DNA of 64,000 nt from CALRQJ02 sp943370285 (GCA_943370285.1 CALRQJ020000012.1:66825-130824), one strand, 5' to 3'. Shown: positions 1 to 9,337, numbered from the stretch's first letter. Made by a program: numbers and translations. The notes: generated by a model not told the origin, from the sequence alone.

Positions 1-2743
1 TACCATTGGTATTATAACTGTTTACTACGCCAACTGCACTCCAATTTGTACCATCTGTACTGTGTTGTACATCAAAATGCGATGTGTTGATTTCATTGGT
101 GGTTTGCCAGTTTAATGTAGTTTGATGGCCCGTTTTTGTAGCTTGAAAGTTGAGGAGCGTAAGTGGCAATAATGTACCCGCAGTAAAGCTACCCGTTGCC
201 GCACTACCCAATTTATAATAATTCATATTGCAAGGGCTTGTTGCAGCAAAATATTCGAATACTGCTACATGATAAGTTGTACCATTTGTAAGGCCCGTTA
301 CCAGCACTGAATTGCCAGTGCCGTTAAATACTACTCTGCCCGAGCCATCAATTAAACCACCCGATGAAAAGATTGTATTAGCTGTATAGGAATTACCATC
401 AATCGCAGCATTAGGACTTACCGGATTATTTGGTTTAACCACAACAATTCGGTTGGTGCCATTACCACTTACAAAAGTTATTCTTGCTGCAGTTGGCGAA
501 CTGCTTGAAAAAGTAATAGTTGAAGCTTCTACAGTAGGTTTTGCCTGAATAGTTAGACTTTTAGGCACCAGGGCATTAACGCTGTTTTGCCCGTCTCCCA
601 GAAGACCGCCAGAGGCTCTTCCCCAAACATGAAAACTGGTATCATTAGTCATGGCATTTCCTTTATATGCACCACCACCAACTTGCCATACCAACTTACC
701 ATTTAGTGATGTGCTTGTGTTTACAAGCCCTGGAATGTTTGAATCACTGATGCCGTTGTTTCCTAATGCACCGTATGCACCCTCTCCCCAACTGTGTAAA
801 TTGTTGGTATTATCTATGGCAAGAACCCCTAAATTTTGTGTTTTTATACTTAAAATTTGTTTGCTTTTTAAGGAAGAGGATGAACTGGTTGTGTCAATTA
901 AGATGGGAACATTAGTATTTACTGTACCTGTTGCGATAGTCGAATTACCTGTTCCGAATAGATAGCCGTCTGTTGTTAAAAACACACTACCTTTATAACT
1001 TGTTTGTATTGCGGCAATTGTTCTACCCATTAATGCTCCCGATGTAGATAGTTGTGTTGGGTTTGGTGTTACAGTAGTTGTTCCAATACCCAAAGTGCCT
1101 AGTTCATTGGAACCAAACCCATGCACAGTACCATCTGCCGCAATACAAAAAACGTTTGAATTTTGTGCTGTTATTTTTATAATTGTTTTACCGGCAAGGC
1201 TGCCATTGCTGCTGATATTGATGGGTAAAAGTACATTTGAGCCACTTGTTGTTCCATTACCCAATGCACCATTTAATGGACTACCCCAACTATGTACTGT
1301 TCCATCAGCCGCAAGGGCATAGCTGTTATCATCACCTGCTGCAACTTGTACAATGTTTTTGCCCGATAAAGAACCATTAGTAGAAATTTCAATTGGAACC
1401 AATGAAATGGTGGTAGAGTTGTCTCCTAAAGCGCCATTAAAGTTACTCCCGAAACTATGTACTGTTCCATCAGAAGCCAATATCAAGACATGCCTTCCAT
1501 CTGCAGAATTGGAACTTGCTGCAATTTGAGCAATTGTTTTTCCGGTTAAAGATCCTTTTAATGGGATTTCTACAGTACAGTTTTTTAAATAATTATTAGA
1601 ACTGTCACCTACATATGCATATCCAAACGCATACAGTTTGCCATTTTTTAAAATATAATTTCTAGAACCTGCACTAATGACTGCATTTTGCGGATTATTG
1701 ATTCTGAAATCTCTTTGACTTATAATAAAACCAATTGGTGTTTTTATGGCTATGGTACCTGAATAAGCTGTAGCCGGTACAACAGCAGTAATTGTGGTAG
1801 CATTCACAACCGTAAAACTGGTTGCAGGAGCAGCACCAAACCACACATTTGTTGCACCTGTAAAGTTAGAGCCGGTAATGGTTACTGTACTGCCTACATT
1901 ACCGCTAGCAGGGGAGAATGAACTGATTGCAGGTGGACCAACTGGTGAAATGGTAATATACCCTGCACCAGTTCTAAAGCCTTGCGTATGTACCACATTG
2001 GTTGCTGCTGGTAAGGCGTAACTAGAGCCCCCTGCTCCTGAGGCAAAACTGCCACCGCCACCACCATAATAGCCACCACCGCCGCCGCCACCATTTGTGC
2101 CGGTCCCGCCGCTTCCTCCAATACCTAAAGTGCCATTAGCACCTGATGTAAAACTTGGATATGTGCCACCGGTGCCTCCTGTTGTTTGTGTACCGCCTGT
2201 TGCAGGTACAGCTGTCATGAATGGGTGTTGAGAACCGCTGCCACCACTGATTCCTCCACCAGCACCAAAACTTCCACCTAAAACGTTATTCCCACCGCCA
2301 CCGCCAGCCACTAAAATTCTATTAGCCAGCGCTAGCCCACCTCTTCTAATATCGGAAGCACCTCCACCTCCACCACCAGCAGAGCTAGAACTCCAACTGG
2401 CGCCATTTCCGCCACCATTAAAACCGCCAGCTCCCGGGGTGGTATTTGAAGAAGCATTTTGACCTGCATTTCCTACATAAAGATTCAACACTTCGCCTGG
2501 GGTTACTGCAATTCGGCAAGTCAATCTTCCACCCAGTCCAAAACCATTGGTTTGAGATCCTTCAAAACCTCTACCTCCACTTCCTCCTGCCATATCAACA
2601 TCTATGAGTGTTATACCAGCAGGAACGGTGTAGGTTTGAAGTCCTCCTGTATAATTAAATGTTGTTTGCGCTAACAAACCACTACAGGTTAACAATAAGA
2701 CGTAGATAAGGCTTAGCCTGATTTTTTGTAAAAAAGTATTCAT
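1..2743 (-). CDS. Secreted RCC1-repeat protein with glycine-rich and IPT domains, T9SS cargo-like (3' end off the window)
   Basis: Open frame of about 914 codons from an ATG at 2743 to the left edge without a stop, so the C-terminus is missing. Residues 1-26 form a signal peptide ending LLAQ. A glycine-rich domain follows (to about residue 270, with runs of Gly-Gly-Gly), then an IPT/TIG-like domain (ISSFSPASG, TITGSNFTG). About seven RCC1-type units follow, each recognisable by DGTVHSFGSN or DGTVHSWGS followed by GALG, then a fibronectin-III-like part. The last visible residues, LPLTLLNFQATK and LNWQTTNEINTSHF, are typical of the segment just before a T9SS sorting domain. It is therefore probably an exported or surface-anchored beta-propeller protein; its ligand is unknown. 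It diverges from the LytTR regulator at 3062 and shares a possible operator with it. Confidence 0.85.
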   Translation of the reverse strand, partial: MNTFLQKIRLSLIYVLLLTCSGLLAQTTFNYTGGLQTYTVPAGITLIDVDMAGGSGGRGFEGSQTNGFGLGGRLTCRIAVTPGEVLNLYVGNAGQNASSNTTPGAGGFNGGGNGASWSSSSAGGGGGGASDIRRGGLALANRILVAGGGGGNNVLGGSFGAGGGISGGSGSQHPFMTAVPATGGTQTTGGTGGTYPSFTSGANGTLGIGGSGGTGTNGGGGGGGYYGGGGGSFASGAGGSSYALPAATNVVHTQGFRTGAGYITISPVGPPAISSFSPASGNVGSTVTITGSNFTGATNVWFGAAPATSFTVVNATTITAVVPATAYSGTIAIKTPIGFIISQRDFRINNPQNAVISAGSRNYILKNGKLYAFGYAYVGDSSNNYLKNCTVEIPLKGSLTGKTIAQIAASSNSADGRHVLILASDGTVHSFGSNFNGALGDNSTTISLVPIEISTNGSLSGKNIVQVAAGDDNSYALAADGTVHSWGSPLNGALGNGTTSGSNVLLPINISSNGSLAGKTIIKITAQNSNVFCIAADGTVHGFGSNELGTLGIGTTTVTPNPTQLSTSGALMGRTIAAIQTSYKGSVFLTTDGYLFGTGNSTIATGTVNTNVPILIDTTSSSSSLKSKQILSIKTQNLGVLAIDNTNNLHSWGEGAYGALGNNGISDSNIPGLVNTSTSLNGKLVWQVGGGAYKGNAMTNDTSFHVWGRASGGLLGDGQNSVNALVPKSLTIQAKPTVEASTITFSSSSPTAARITFVSGNGTNRIVVVKPNNPVSPNAAIDGNSYTANTIFSSGGLIDGSGRVVFNGTGNSVLVTGLTNGTTYHVAVFEYFAATSPCNMNYYKLGSAATGSFTAGTLLPLTLLNFQATKTGHQTTLNWQTTNEINTSHFDVQHSTDGTNWSAVGVVNSYNTNG

Positions 2744-2973
2744 AACGCTATGTTTTAGATAATTGATATTTATTATAAATAGGTATAATTGATTGTAAAT
2801 ACATTTTCGTCACAAAAATTAGCCAGACAGAAAGGCTGTATGGGTATTTGTTGAGTTTGTTGTTATACTACAGTGCAGGCATGCCGCTTGTAATACTCGT
2901 TTCATAAATTGCAGTTTTAGGGTTGGTTACTTATTGTGAATGTAATAACGACCGCAAAGGCTGTTGATGGTTT

Positions 2974-3004
2974 GGGACTGAACACCCCCTTTTTGGGGAC
3001 TGAA
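2974..3004. promoter_or_regulatory. Putative LytTR operator: 9-bp direct repeats, 22-bp period
   Basis: GGGACTGAA occurs at 2974-2982 and again at 2996-3004, start-to-start 22 bp. LytTR regulators are known to bind two imperfect 9-bp direct repeats separated by 12-13 bp. The site lies 58 bp upstream of a LytTR response regulator and about 230 bp upstream of the divergent RCC1 gene. On the minus strand the unit reads TTCAGTCCC, close to the TTCATCCC pair at 56339-56367. Binding is an inference. Confidence 0.5.
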
Positions 3005-3017
3005 TGGGGTGTTTTTT
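2981..3017 (+). terminator. GC hairpin with T-tract, possible attenuator
   Basis: AACACCCC (2981-2988) can pair with GGGGTGTT (3006-3013), and six T residues run to 3017. The same C-run can instead pair with GGGG at 2995-2998, giving two mutually exclusive hairpins. The position, about 45 bp before the regulator start, would suit attenuation or insulation. The overlap with the direct repeats means the symmetry may instead serve protein binding. Confidence 0.35.
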
Positions 3018-3061
3018 GGTATGGAATAAAATAATATTTTGCATTCACAAACTACTTTTTC

Positions 3062-3808
3062 ATGCAGGAAGCCATTAGAGTTCTAATTGTAGAAGATGAG
3101 GCCATTTGGCAAAAAGCGCTGATGCTCGACTTGCAGGTATTGGGCTATGAGGTTGTTGCCACCGCAAATAGTAGCGACGATGCTTTGACTTTAATGGCTA
3201 GTCATAACTTTGATATTGCCTTGCTCGATATTACCATTAATGGTAAAAACAGTGGTATTGAATTGGGTAAAATCGTTTCTGCTGTTTATCAAAAACCTTT
3301 TATTTTCATTACCGGTAGTACAGATAGCCATACCATGGAACAGGCTGTTATTGCCAAGCCTTCGGCTTATATAATCAAACCAGCCAATAGAACATCCTTG
3401 CTGGTAGCTATTCAAAATGCCATTTCAAATCACCAAGACAATACCACTGCTCAGGTGGTTAAGTCAGCAGAAGTAAATGATTTTGTTTTTGTAAAAGTGG
3501 GTAGCCGATACAAAAAAATTCGCTGGAGCAAAGTGGTGGGTATTTCATCAGACGGAAATTATACCAAACTTTTTTCTGCCGAAGATGGACAATCGTATTT
3601 TATCAGAAGTACATTACCACAGACAGTGAAAAATTATTTACCTGAAATATGTAAAGAAAAATTTGTACAGATTAATCGTTCAGAATTGATCAATATTGAT
3701 TTTGTACAAGAAATTAGTGCCGATGAAATTGTAACGGCCATTAAAACTTTCAATTGTTCTGAAGCTCAGGGTAAACTGCTCAAAAAAAGATTGAATATTT
3801 TAAGTTAA
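3062..3808 (+). CDS. LytTR-family response regulator
   Basis: 248 aa. The N-terminal receiver domain (residues 5-125) has the acidic pair E11/D12, the phospho-acceptor Asp56 in ALLDITING, Thr84 in IFITGS and the conserved Lys106 in YIIKPAN. The C-terminal part (about 140-245) is a LytTR DNA-binding domain, recognisable by FVKVGSRYKKI, the Asp-Gly-Asn-Tyr stretch and FVQINRSELIN. It should be a phosphorylation-controlled transcription factor. The cognate kinase is probably the histidine kinase encoded convergently at 3800-5866, whose stop codon overlaps this gene by 9 bp. The direct repeats at 2974-3004 suggest autoregulation. Confidence 0.93.
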   Translation: MQEAIRVLIVEDEAIWQKALMLDLQVLGYEVVATANSSDDALTLMASHNFDIALLDITINGKNSGIELGKIVSAVYQKPFIFITGSTDSHTMEQAVIAKPSAYIIKPANRTSLLVAIQNAISNHQDNTTAQVVKSAEVNDFVFVKVGSRYKKIRWSKVVGISSDGNYTKLFSAEDGQSYFIRSTLPQTVKNYLPEICKEKFVQINRSELINIDFVQEISADEIVTAIKTFNCSEAQGKLLKKRLNILS

Positions 3809-5866
3809 TGGTAATACAATCTTAAAAGAACTACCACTTCCTTCTTCACTTTCTACCCAAACTTTACCGCCATGTGCTTCTACTATTTGTTTGCAAATGG
3901 ATAGACCTAAGCCAAAACTTTGTTCTCCTGCAGTGCCTCGTCTTTTGGCGGTTGTAAACATGTCAAACACATGTGGTATTTGTTCGGGTGCAATGCCAAT
4001 ACCTTTATCTTGTATCACAACCAAAATATTGTTTTGCTGCTGCTGAACTTGTACTTTAATCACAGATTCAGTTGGACTAAACTTAATGGCATTACCAATT
4101 AAATTGGTAAACACCCTTTCCATTTTTTCTACATTGACAGAGATGAAGATTGAATCAACAGGTAAAATCGTTTCAATTTTTTGTTGCTTTTCATTTGCCT
4201 TGAATTGCAACATAAATGCGGATTGCTTTAACAGCTGATTGATGTCTATTAATTGCTTGTTTAATTGTTCTACTGGGTTGTTATTGGCTTGTAGCAATTC
4301 ATTGATTAAATGGAGTGAATTGGTGGCTGTACTTTCAATCATTTTCAACAATTGATGGTGTTGCTCGTCTTCTACACTATCCTCCAACATAGATTGTGTT
4401 AATGCTGCAATGCCTCCAACAGGGTTACGAAGGTCATGTGCTACTACTCGTAAAATTCTGTCCTTGTCTTTATTGCTTTTTTCAAGTGCGGTCATAGCAA
4501 ACTCTAGCTGTGCTTTTTGTTCATTAATTTGTTGATTCAAATTGGTAAGCACCTGTACCGTTTTCTTAGACTTTTTATAGTTGTTAAAAATTAATACTGC
4601 AATGGCAACGGTTAACAAAGAGATAGCAACAACAATCCAAATAATTAAACGGCTCAATTGTTTGTCTTTCTCTAGTAAAGAAATTTTAAGTTCACTCTCT
4701 TTGTCTTTCAATTCTTTAGTAATGATGGTTTCCTGCGATACTTTTTTTACTGCATCAATCGAATCTCTCATGGCAACGAAACGCTTGAAATAGGGTAATT
4801 CTTCAATTGCATTATTGTTGTGGGCATGATATGCTGCCATGTGTTTATACCAACTTAACCGGGCTTCGGCATTGGGTAAGGTATCTAAACTTAGTTTCAG
4901 TTCCTTCAATGTTTGAAGTACTGCCGGCCAGTCATTCTTTTTGCTTTGTACTTCCAATAATTGGGCTTGGCACAACTGTGCATCGGCATATTCAGTCCCC
5001 AATTTTGTATTTAAATAAATGGCTTGTTGGTACAAGTATTCAGCACTATCTAATTGATTTTTGGCAACAAATAGCTTTGCCAAATTGCCATAAATAACGC
5101 CTTTGCAAGCAGCATATCTTCTTAGGTAAATTGCCGTATCGCCTACCATTGTTTTTTTAAATTCCTCTACTTGGTCTAATGCTAAAAGGTAATAATGTTT
5201 AGCACTATCGTATTGTTTTAATTTGGTATAGCACAAGCCAATATTGTCATATTCTTGTTGTAACACATTTGCTCTTATGTTTTGACTTGGCAGTGTACAG
5301 GTTTGTAGTAGTCTTACTTCCTCCAAAAAACTATTTTTTGCTAAATCAAATTGCTGTTGTTTATATAAAACCAAAGCAATGTTTTTTTCAAATGCCGCTT
5401 TAAGACACCCATCTGTTGTGTTTGCTACCAGTTGCTTTCCCCTGAAGTAACTGTCATATGCTTTTGGATAATTTAATAGGCCAACAAAGGCTGACCCTTT
5501 GAGCATCAGCAGTCCTGGAAGTTCTGCTTGTAATAGGTGATTGCTGGGTAGTTTTTCAATTATACCAATAATAGAATCAGCATGCAATATTGTTTGCTCA
5601 AATTGCAGCAAATCTGTTTTCATTAAACAATTGGTATGATGATAATAAAATTTTTGATAGGTGTTGTGCAATGTTGTTGAATAATAAGCAGAGTCTAATA
5701 CGCTTAAAGCAGTTTTAAAATTCTGAATACTGTAATGTGGCCTTAATAAATCATCATATTGCTTAATTACTTTTTGTTGAAGCGCCTTTTCTTTCTCCAT
5801 ATCTATGCTGTTACATGCAATGGCAAGTATTACCCAACATAGTATTAAACCTATTTTTCGAAACAT
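3800..5866 (-). CDS. TPR-containing sensor histidine kinase (lipoprotein-like N-terminus)
   Basis: About 688 aa from the ATG at 5866, chosen over an upstream start at 5920 because it gives a compact signal ending in LAIAC, a lipobox-like site. The first ~400 residues are alpha-helical TPR-like repeats rich in Tyr, Ala and Leu (for example YDNIGLCYTKLKQYDSAKHYY). One transmembrane helix follows (LIIWIVVAISLL, about 412-435), then a coiled coil and the kinase core. The H-box AHDLRNP has its His near 477; the N-box is NLIGNAIKF and the G-boxes are DKGIGIAP and GLGLSICKQIV. It is a periplasmic-sensing kinase with no receiver domain of its own. The partner is inferred to be the LytTR regulator, although the genes are convergent rather than co-transcribed. 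Confidence 0.9.
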   Translation of the reverse strand: MFRKIGLILCWVILAIACNSIDMEKEKALQQKVIKQYDDLLRPHYSIQNFKTALSVLDSAYYSTTLHNTYQKFYYHHTNCLMKTDLLQFEQTILHADSIIGIIEKLPSNHLLQAELPGLLMLKGSAFVGLLNYPKAYDSYFRGKQLVANTTDGCLKAAFEKNIALVLYKQQQFDLAKNSFLEEVRLLQTCTLPSQNIRANVLQQEYDNIGLCYTKLKQYDSAKHYYLLALDQVEEFKKTMVGDTAIYLRRYAACKGVIYGNLAKLFVAKNQLDSAEYLYQQAIYLNTKLGTEYADAQLCQAQLLEVQSKKNDWPAVLQTLKELKLSLDTLPNAEARLSWYKHMAAYHAHNNNAIEELPYFKRFVAMRDSIDAVKKVSQETIITKELKDKESELKISLLEKDKQLSRLIIWIVVAISLLTVAIAVLIFNNYKKSKKTVQVLTNLNQQINEQKAQLEFAMTALEKSNKDKDRILRVVAHDLRNPVGGIAALTQSMLEDSVEDEQHHQLLKMIESTATNSLHLINELLQANNNPVEQLNKQLIDINQLLKQSAFMLQFKANEKQQKIETILPVDSIFISVNVEKMERVFTNLIGNAIKFSPTESVIKVQVQQQQNNILVVIQDKGIGIAPEQIPHVFDMFTTAKRRGTAGEQSFGLGLSICKQIVEAHGGKVWVESEEGSGSSFKIVLPLT

Positions 5867-6059
5867 TCTGTTGGCTTTAGTAGTTAAATCGGGTAGAATA
5901 AATATAGCTGTTAGTATCAATGACAGAAAATTAATCTGTCATTTTTTCATTGTTTTCATAACTCAAGCTATTCTTTACATAATTCCATCAGTTTTTATGC
6001 TTTTTTAATATGTGGCATACAATTCCCTATTATAAGTCTTACAAACCATAAGCTTTATT

Positions 6060-6821
6060 ATGACTGTTAAAACAACTAATTTTTTTGAAGCTATTGGTGA
6101 TTACGGCTTATTCTTCGGCTCCTTCATAAAAAATATTTTTCGCAGGGGATTTGAGTGGAATGAATTTTTCAAACAATGCTTTGCCGTTGGTTATAAATCT
6201 GTAGGCATCGTTGTGCTTACCGGTTTTATTATTGGTTTTGTGCTAACGCTTCAATCTATACCAACACTTAGAGATTTTGGTGCTATTAGTTATGTGCCCG
6301 GCATGGTATCTATTTCTGTTTTAAGAGAAATTGGTCCTGTCATTACCGCATTAATTTGTGCCGGTAAAATTGCTTCTAGTATTGGTGCAGAATTAAGTAG
6401 TATGAAGGTGACCGAGCAAATTGATGCGATGGAAGTATCTGGGGCTAATCCTGTACAATATTTAGTGGTAACAAAAATTTTGGCTTGCATTGTCATGATT
6501 CCTTTGTTGACGATGTTTTCTGACTTAGCATCTTTGATTGGTGGATTTGTTGGAATGACCACAGCTGCCGATATGAGCCCCACACTCTATTTCAGAAAAA
6601 GTTTTTCAGTACTTGAATTCACTGATATTATACCCTCAGTTATTAAAACATTTTTCTTTGGTTTCGCTATTGGTTTTGTTGGATGTTATAAAGGATTTGC
6701 CGCAAAGAATGATACGGCAAGTGTCGGTATTGCAGCCAATACCGCTGTTGTTACCGCTTCTATTTGGATCATTGTGATAGATGCTATTGCAGTACAACTA
6801 ACCAGTATTTTTATTTACTAA
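6060..6821 (+). CDS. mlaE: MlaE-family ABC transporter permease
   Basis: 253 aa, the normal length for MlaE/YrbE permeases. It has five or so hydrophobic segments and the family signature region SVLREIGPVITALICAGK followed by GAELSSMKVTEQIDA. The next genes encode the matching ATPase and MCE protein with gaps of only 6 and 16 bp, so this is one operon. In known systems the complex moves phospholipids between the inner and outer membranes and helps keep the outer membrane asymmetric. No separate soluble MlaB/MlaC genes are visible, as is usual in Bacteroidota. Confidence 0.93.
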   Translation: MTVKTTNFFEAIGDYGLFFGSFIKNIFRRGFEWNEFFKQCFAVGYKSVGIVVLTGFIIGFVLTLQSIPTLRDFGAISYVPGMVSISVLREIGPVITALICAGKIASSIGAELSSMKVTEQIDAMEVSGANPVQYLVVTKILACIVMIPLLTMFSDLASLIGGFVGMTTAADMSPTLYFRKSFSVLEFTDIIPSVIKTFFFGFAIGFVGCYKGFAAKNDTASVGIAANTAVVTASIWIIVIDAIAVQLTSIFIY

Positions 6822-6827
6822 ACCATC

Positions 6828-7622
6828 ATGATGCCTCAAGCAATTATTCATAATATATTAGAAAAAACTACAGCAACTACTACATCAGTTGATGATGCTA
6901 TCATCATACATATTGAAGGCTTGCAAAAATCATTCGGTGATAAACAAGTGTTGACTAATATTTCTTTACAAGTTAAAAAAGGAGAGAATGTTGTCATACT
7001 TGGTAAAAGTGGCGAAGGTAAATCTGTTACTATTAAATGTATAGTGGGCATGATTATCCCAGATGCCGGAGTAGTTGAAGTTTTTGGTAAAGATGTGTTT
7101 GCGTTAAATACAGATGAACTAAAAGAAGTACGCCAAAAAATAGGTTTCTTGTTTCAAAGTGGTGCATTGTACGATTCCATGTCCGTAAAAGAAAATTTAG
7201 CTTTTGCACTACAACGAGTGTTGCATATTAGAGATGAAGCGGTCATTGATGCTAAAATAGAGGAAGTGTTGCAGTCGGTCGGTTTAATAGATGCAATTGA
7301 TAAAATGCCCGCTGAATTATCAGGTGGTATGCGTAAAAGAATTGCTTTGGCTAGAACCTTAATTGTAAATCCTGAAATTATTCTGTACGACGAACCCACA
7401 ACCGGTCTTGATGCCATAACTAGCCGAGAGATAAGTGAATTGATTTTGCAAATGCAAAAAAAATACCACACCACTTCCATCATCATTACCCATGATATGA
7501 AATGTGCCGAAATCGTTGGCGATAGAATTTTAATCATAAAAGATGGGGCATTTGGCGCCGAAGGCGACTTTGAAACCTTAAAACATTCAACCGATACATT
7601 TATCAATTCATTTTTTATCTAA
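6828..7622 (+). CDS. mlaF: MlaF-type ABC transporter ATP-binding protein
   Basis: 264 aa. The nucleotide-binding domain has Walker A GKSGEGKS (59-66), a Q-loop in IGFLFQSGALYDSM, the ABC signature LSGGMRKR (164-171), Walker B IILYDEPTTGLD (184-195) and the switch His222 in IITHD. The Met start is doubled (6828 and 6831) and either is possible. An N-terminal extension of about 25 residues precedes the core. It is the second gene of the Mla-like operon and should energise the MlaE permease. Confidence 0.94.
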   Translation: MMPQAIIHNILEKTTATTTSVDDAIIIHIEGLQKSFGDKQVLTNISLQVKKGENVVILGKSGEGKSVTIKCIVGMIIPDAGVVEVFGKDVFALNTDELKEVRQKIGFLFQSGALYDSMSVKENLAFALQRVLHIRDEAVIDAKIEEVLQSVGLIDAIDKMPAELSGGMRKRIALARTLIVNPEIILYDEPTTGLDAITSREISELILQMQKKYHTTSIIITHDMKCAEIVGDRILIIKDGAFGAEGDFETLKHSTDTFINSFFI

Positions 7623-7638
7623 CTATTTAAACTAATTC

Positions 7639-8400
7639 ATGACAACAATAGCTTCACAAAAAATTAAAACCGGCGTATTTGCTGCGCTTGGGTTTATTAT
7701 TCTCATCCTGTTTATCTTCCTAATTGGTAGCAGGCGAAATTTGTTTTCTTCTACCTTTAATGTTAAAGGCTATTTCAACAATGTTTCCGGCTTAATGTCA
7801 GGCAATAATGTACGTTTTGCAGGCATCAATGTAGGAACGGTAAATGATATTACCATCGTAAATGACACCACGGTTTTAGTAGATATTATCTTACAACAAA
7901 ACGTAAAACCTTTCATTAAAACCGATTCTAAATTAAGTATTGGTAGCGATGGTTTAATGGGAGATAAGTTACTCACCATTTCTGCCGGCACCGATTCTTT
8001 GGGCAAGCCCATTTCAAATAATCAAACTTTACCTGTTGTTAATCCTATGGACATGGATAAAATAATGGTACGGGTAAATGGTATTGCTACAGATGCTGAA
8101 ATGTTGATGAGTAATTTGGCTGGTATAACGTCTAAAATAAATGATGGCAAAGGTTCTTTGGGCCGTTTATTGAACGATGATAAATTAGCTAGAGGCCTAG
8201 AGTCAACCATTGCTTCTACTAAACAAACAGTTCAATCCATAGACAAAGCCGCAGCCGGACTTGGCGATAATATGGAAGCAGCTAAAAAAAGTGTACTCTT
8301 TAGAGGTTACTTTAAAAACAAAGAAAAACAACGCATTAAAGATTCTATTGCTAAAGCCAAAAAAATTCAAGATTTAAAATTGAAGAAGAAGAAAAGTTAA
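7639..8400 (+). CDS. mlaD: MlaD/MCE-domain lipid-binding protein
   Basis: 253 aa with one N-terminal transmembrane anchor (residues about 12-28, LGFIILILFIFLIG) and an MCE domain (about 38-116) with the characteristic GLMSGNNVRFAGINVG and SDGLMGDKLLTI segments. The C-terminal part is helical and ends in a Lys-rich tail (LKLKKKKS). In characterised Mla systems MlaD forms a ring on the permease and passes lipids across the periplasm. It closes the operon; the next genes are on the opposite strand and end 8 bp downstream. Confidence 0.92.
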   Translation: MTTIASQKIKTGVFAALGFIILILFIFLIGSRRNLFSSTFNVKGYFNNVSGLMSGNNVRFAGINVGTVNDITIVNDTTVLVDIILQQNVKPFIKTDSKLSIGSDGLMGDKLLTISAGTDSLGKPISNNQTLPVVNPMDMDKIMVRVNGIATDAEMLMSNLAGITSKINDGKGSLGRLLNDDKLARGLESTIASTKQTVQSIDKAAAGLGDNMEAAKKSVLFRGYFKNKEKQRIKDSIAKAKKIQDLKLKKKKS

Positions 8401-8407
8401 TCAAGTA

Positions 8408-9319
8408 CTATAACACTTCTTTCAAGGTAACGGAATTTTTATCAATCTTTAATGTATGTGCCACGCCAATCTTTAATGCTACATTCTCTGTTTCATGACT
8501 AACGGGAAAGCCAAAACAAACCGGAAATTTATAGTCTTTAACATGTTCATGAATAATTTGATACACTGTTGAACCAAATGGAGTTGTGGTATCTTTCATA
8601 TCACTAAATCCACCGATGATAAGCCCTTTTAAATGTTTAAATAATTCGGCTCTTTCTAATTGAATCATCATGCGGTCAATATTGTATAAATATTCGCCTA
8701 CATCTTCTAAAAATAAAATTTTATGTCTGGTTTTATAGCTGGAATGTGAACCTGCTAAATGAGCAATCAACGATAAATTGCCGCCAATTAAATCGCCTTC
8801 ACAATAACCTATTTTATTTAACGGATGTGGTTCACAACTATAGTTTGCAGCTTCACCAACTATCGCATTTTTTAAAGATGCAATGTATTCGTTTTTGTAG
8901 CCTTCACCATTGAATGCGGCAGCCATTGGGGCATGCATGGTGGCAATTTGAAAATGCTGGTAAATATGGGCATGTAACACAGTAATATCGCTAAAGCCAA
9001 TAATCCATTTGGGATGTTTTTTGAATTTTTGAAAATCAATATTATCAATGATGCGGCTTAATCCGTAGCCCCCTCTACCACATAAAATGGCTTTAATATG
9101 TGGGTCATTCATCATCTGCTGTAAGTCTTGCAAACGTTCTTTATCTGTACCACTAAAATAATGATACTGATGCCCCAACGTTTTACCCACTTTAACTTTA
9201 TAGCCCCAACTTTCTAATGTTTTAATACAAGTTTCAGCATTGGTGGCAGGCATATAACCACTTGGACAAACAATGCCAATCGTATCTCCTTTTTTGAGGT
9301 AGGGTGGTACAGTAATCAT
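8408..9319 (-). CDS. S66-family LD-carboxypeptidase
   Basis: 303 aa, typical for peptidase family S66 (muramoyl-tetrapeptide LD-carboxypeptidase / MccF-like). The expected catalytic elements are present: Ser in WIIGFSDIT, Glu in LFLEDVGEY and His in FPVSHETEN, plus the conserved GRGGYG turn and GGNLSLIAHL. There is no signal peptide, so it is likely cytoplasmic and acts on recycled muropeptides. It lies 18 bp downstream of a second, exported-looking paralogue in the same orientation, so the two are probably co-transcribed. Confidence 0.92.
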   Translation of the reverse strand: MITVPPYLKKGDTIGIVCPSGYMPATNAETCIKTLESWGYKVKVGKTLGHQYHYFSGTDKERLQDLQQMMNDPHIKAILCGRGGYGLSRIIDNIDFQKFKKHPKWIIGFSDITVLHAHIYQHFQIATMHAPMAAAFNGEGYKNEYIASLKNAIVGEAANYSCEPHPLNKIGYCEGDLIGGNLSLIAHLAGSHSSYKTRHKILFLEDVGEYLYNIDRMMIQLERAELFKHLKGLIIGGFSDMKDTTTPFGSTVYQIIHEHVKDYKFPVCFGFPVSHETENVALKIGVAHTLKIDKNSVTLKEVL

Positions 9320-9337
9320 ACAACAATATTAGGGATT

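Larger units (their letters stand above)
2744..3061. other. Divergent intergenic region between RCC1 protein and LytTR regulator
   Basis: This 318-bp region has no credible reading frame. It is AT-rich next to the RCC1 gene and contains, at 2974-3017, a pair of 9-bp direct repeats overlapping a GC-rich hairpin. Promoters for both divergent genes should lie here, but I could not assign a convincing Bacteroidota TTTG/TAnnTTTG pair. Confidence 0.6.

Noticed and set aside
1894..2121. Alternative minus-strand frame of Ala/Val/Met-rich sequence
   Set aside because: It overlaps the glycine-rich domain of the RCC1 protein in another frame; GGT/GCC-rich DNA keeps frames open by composition.
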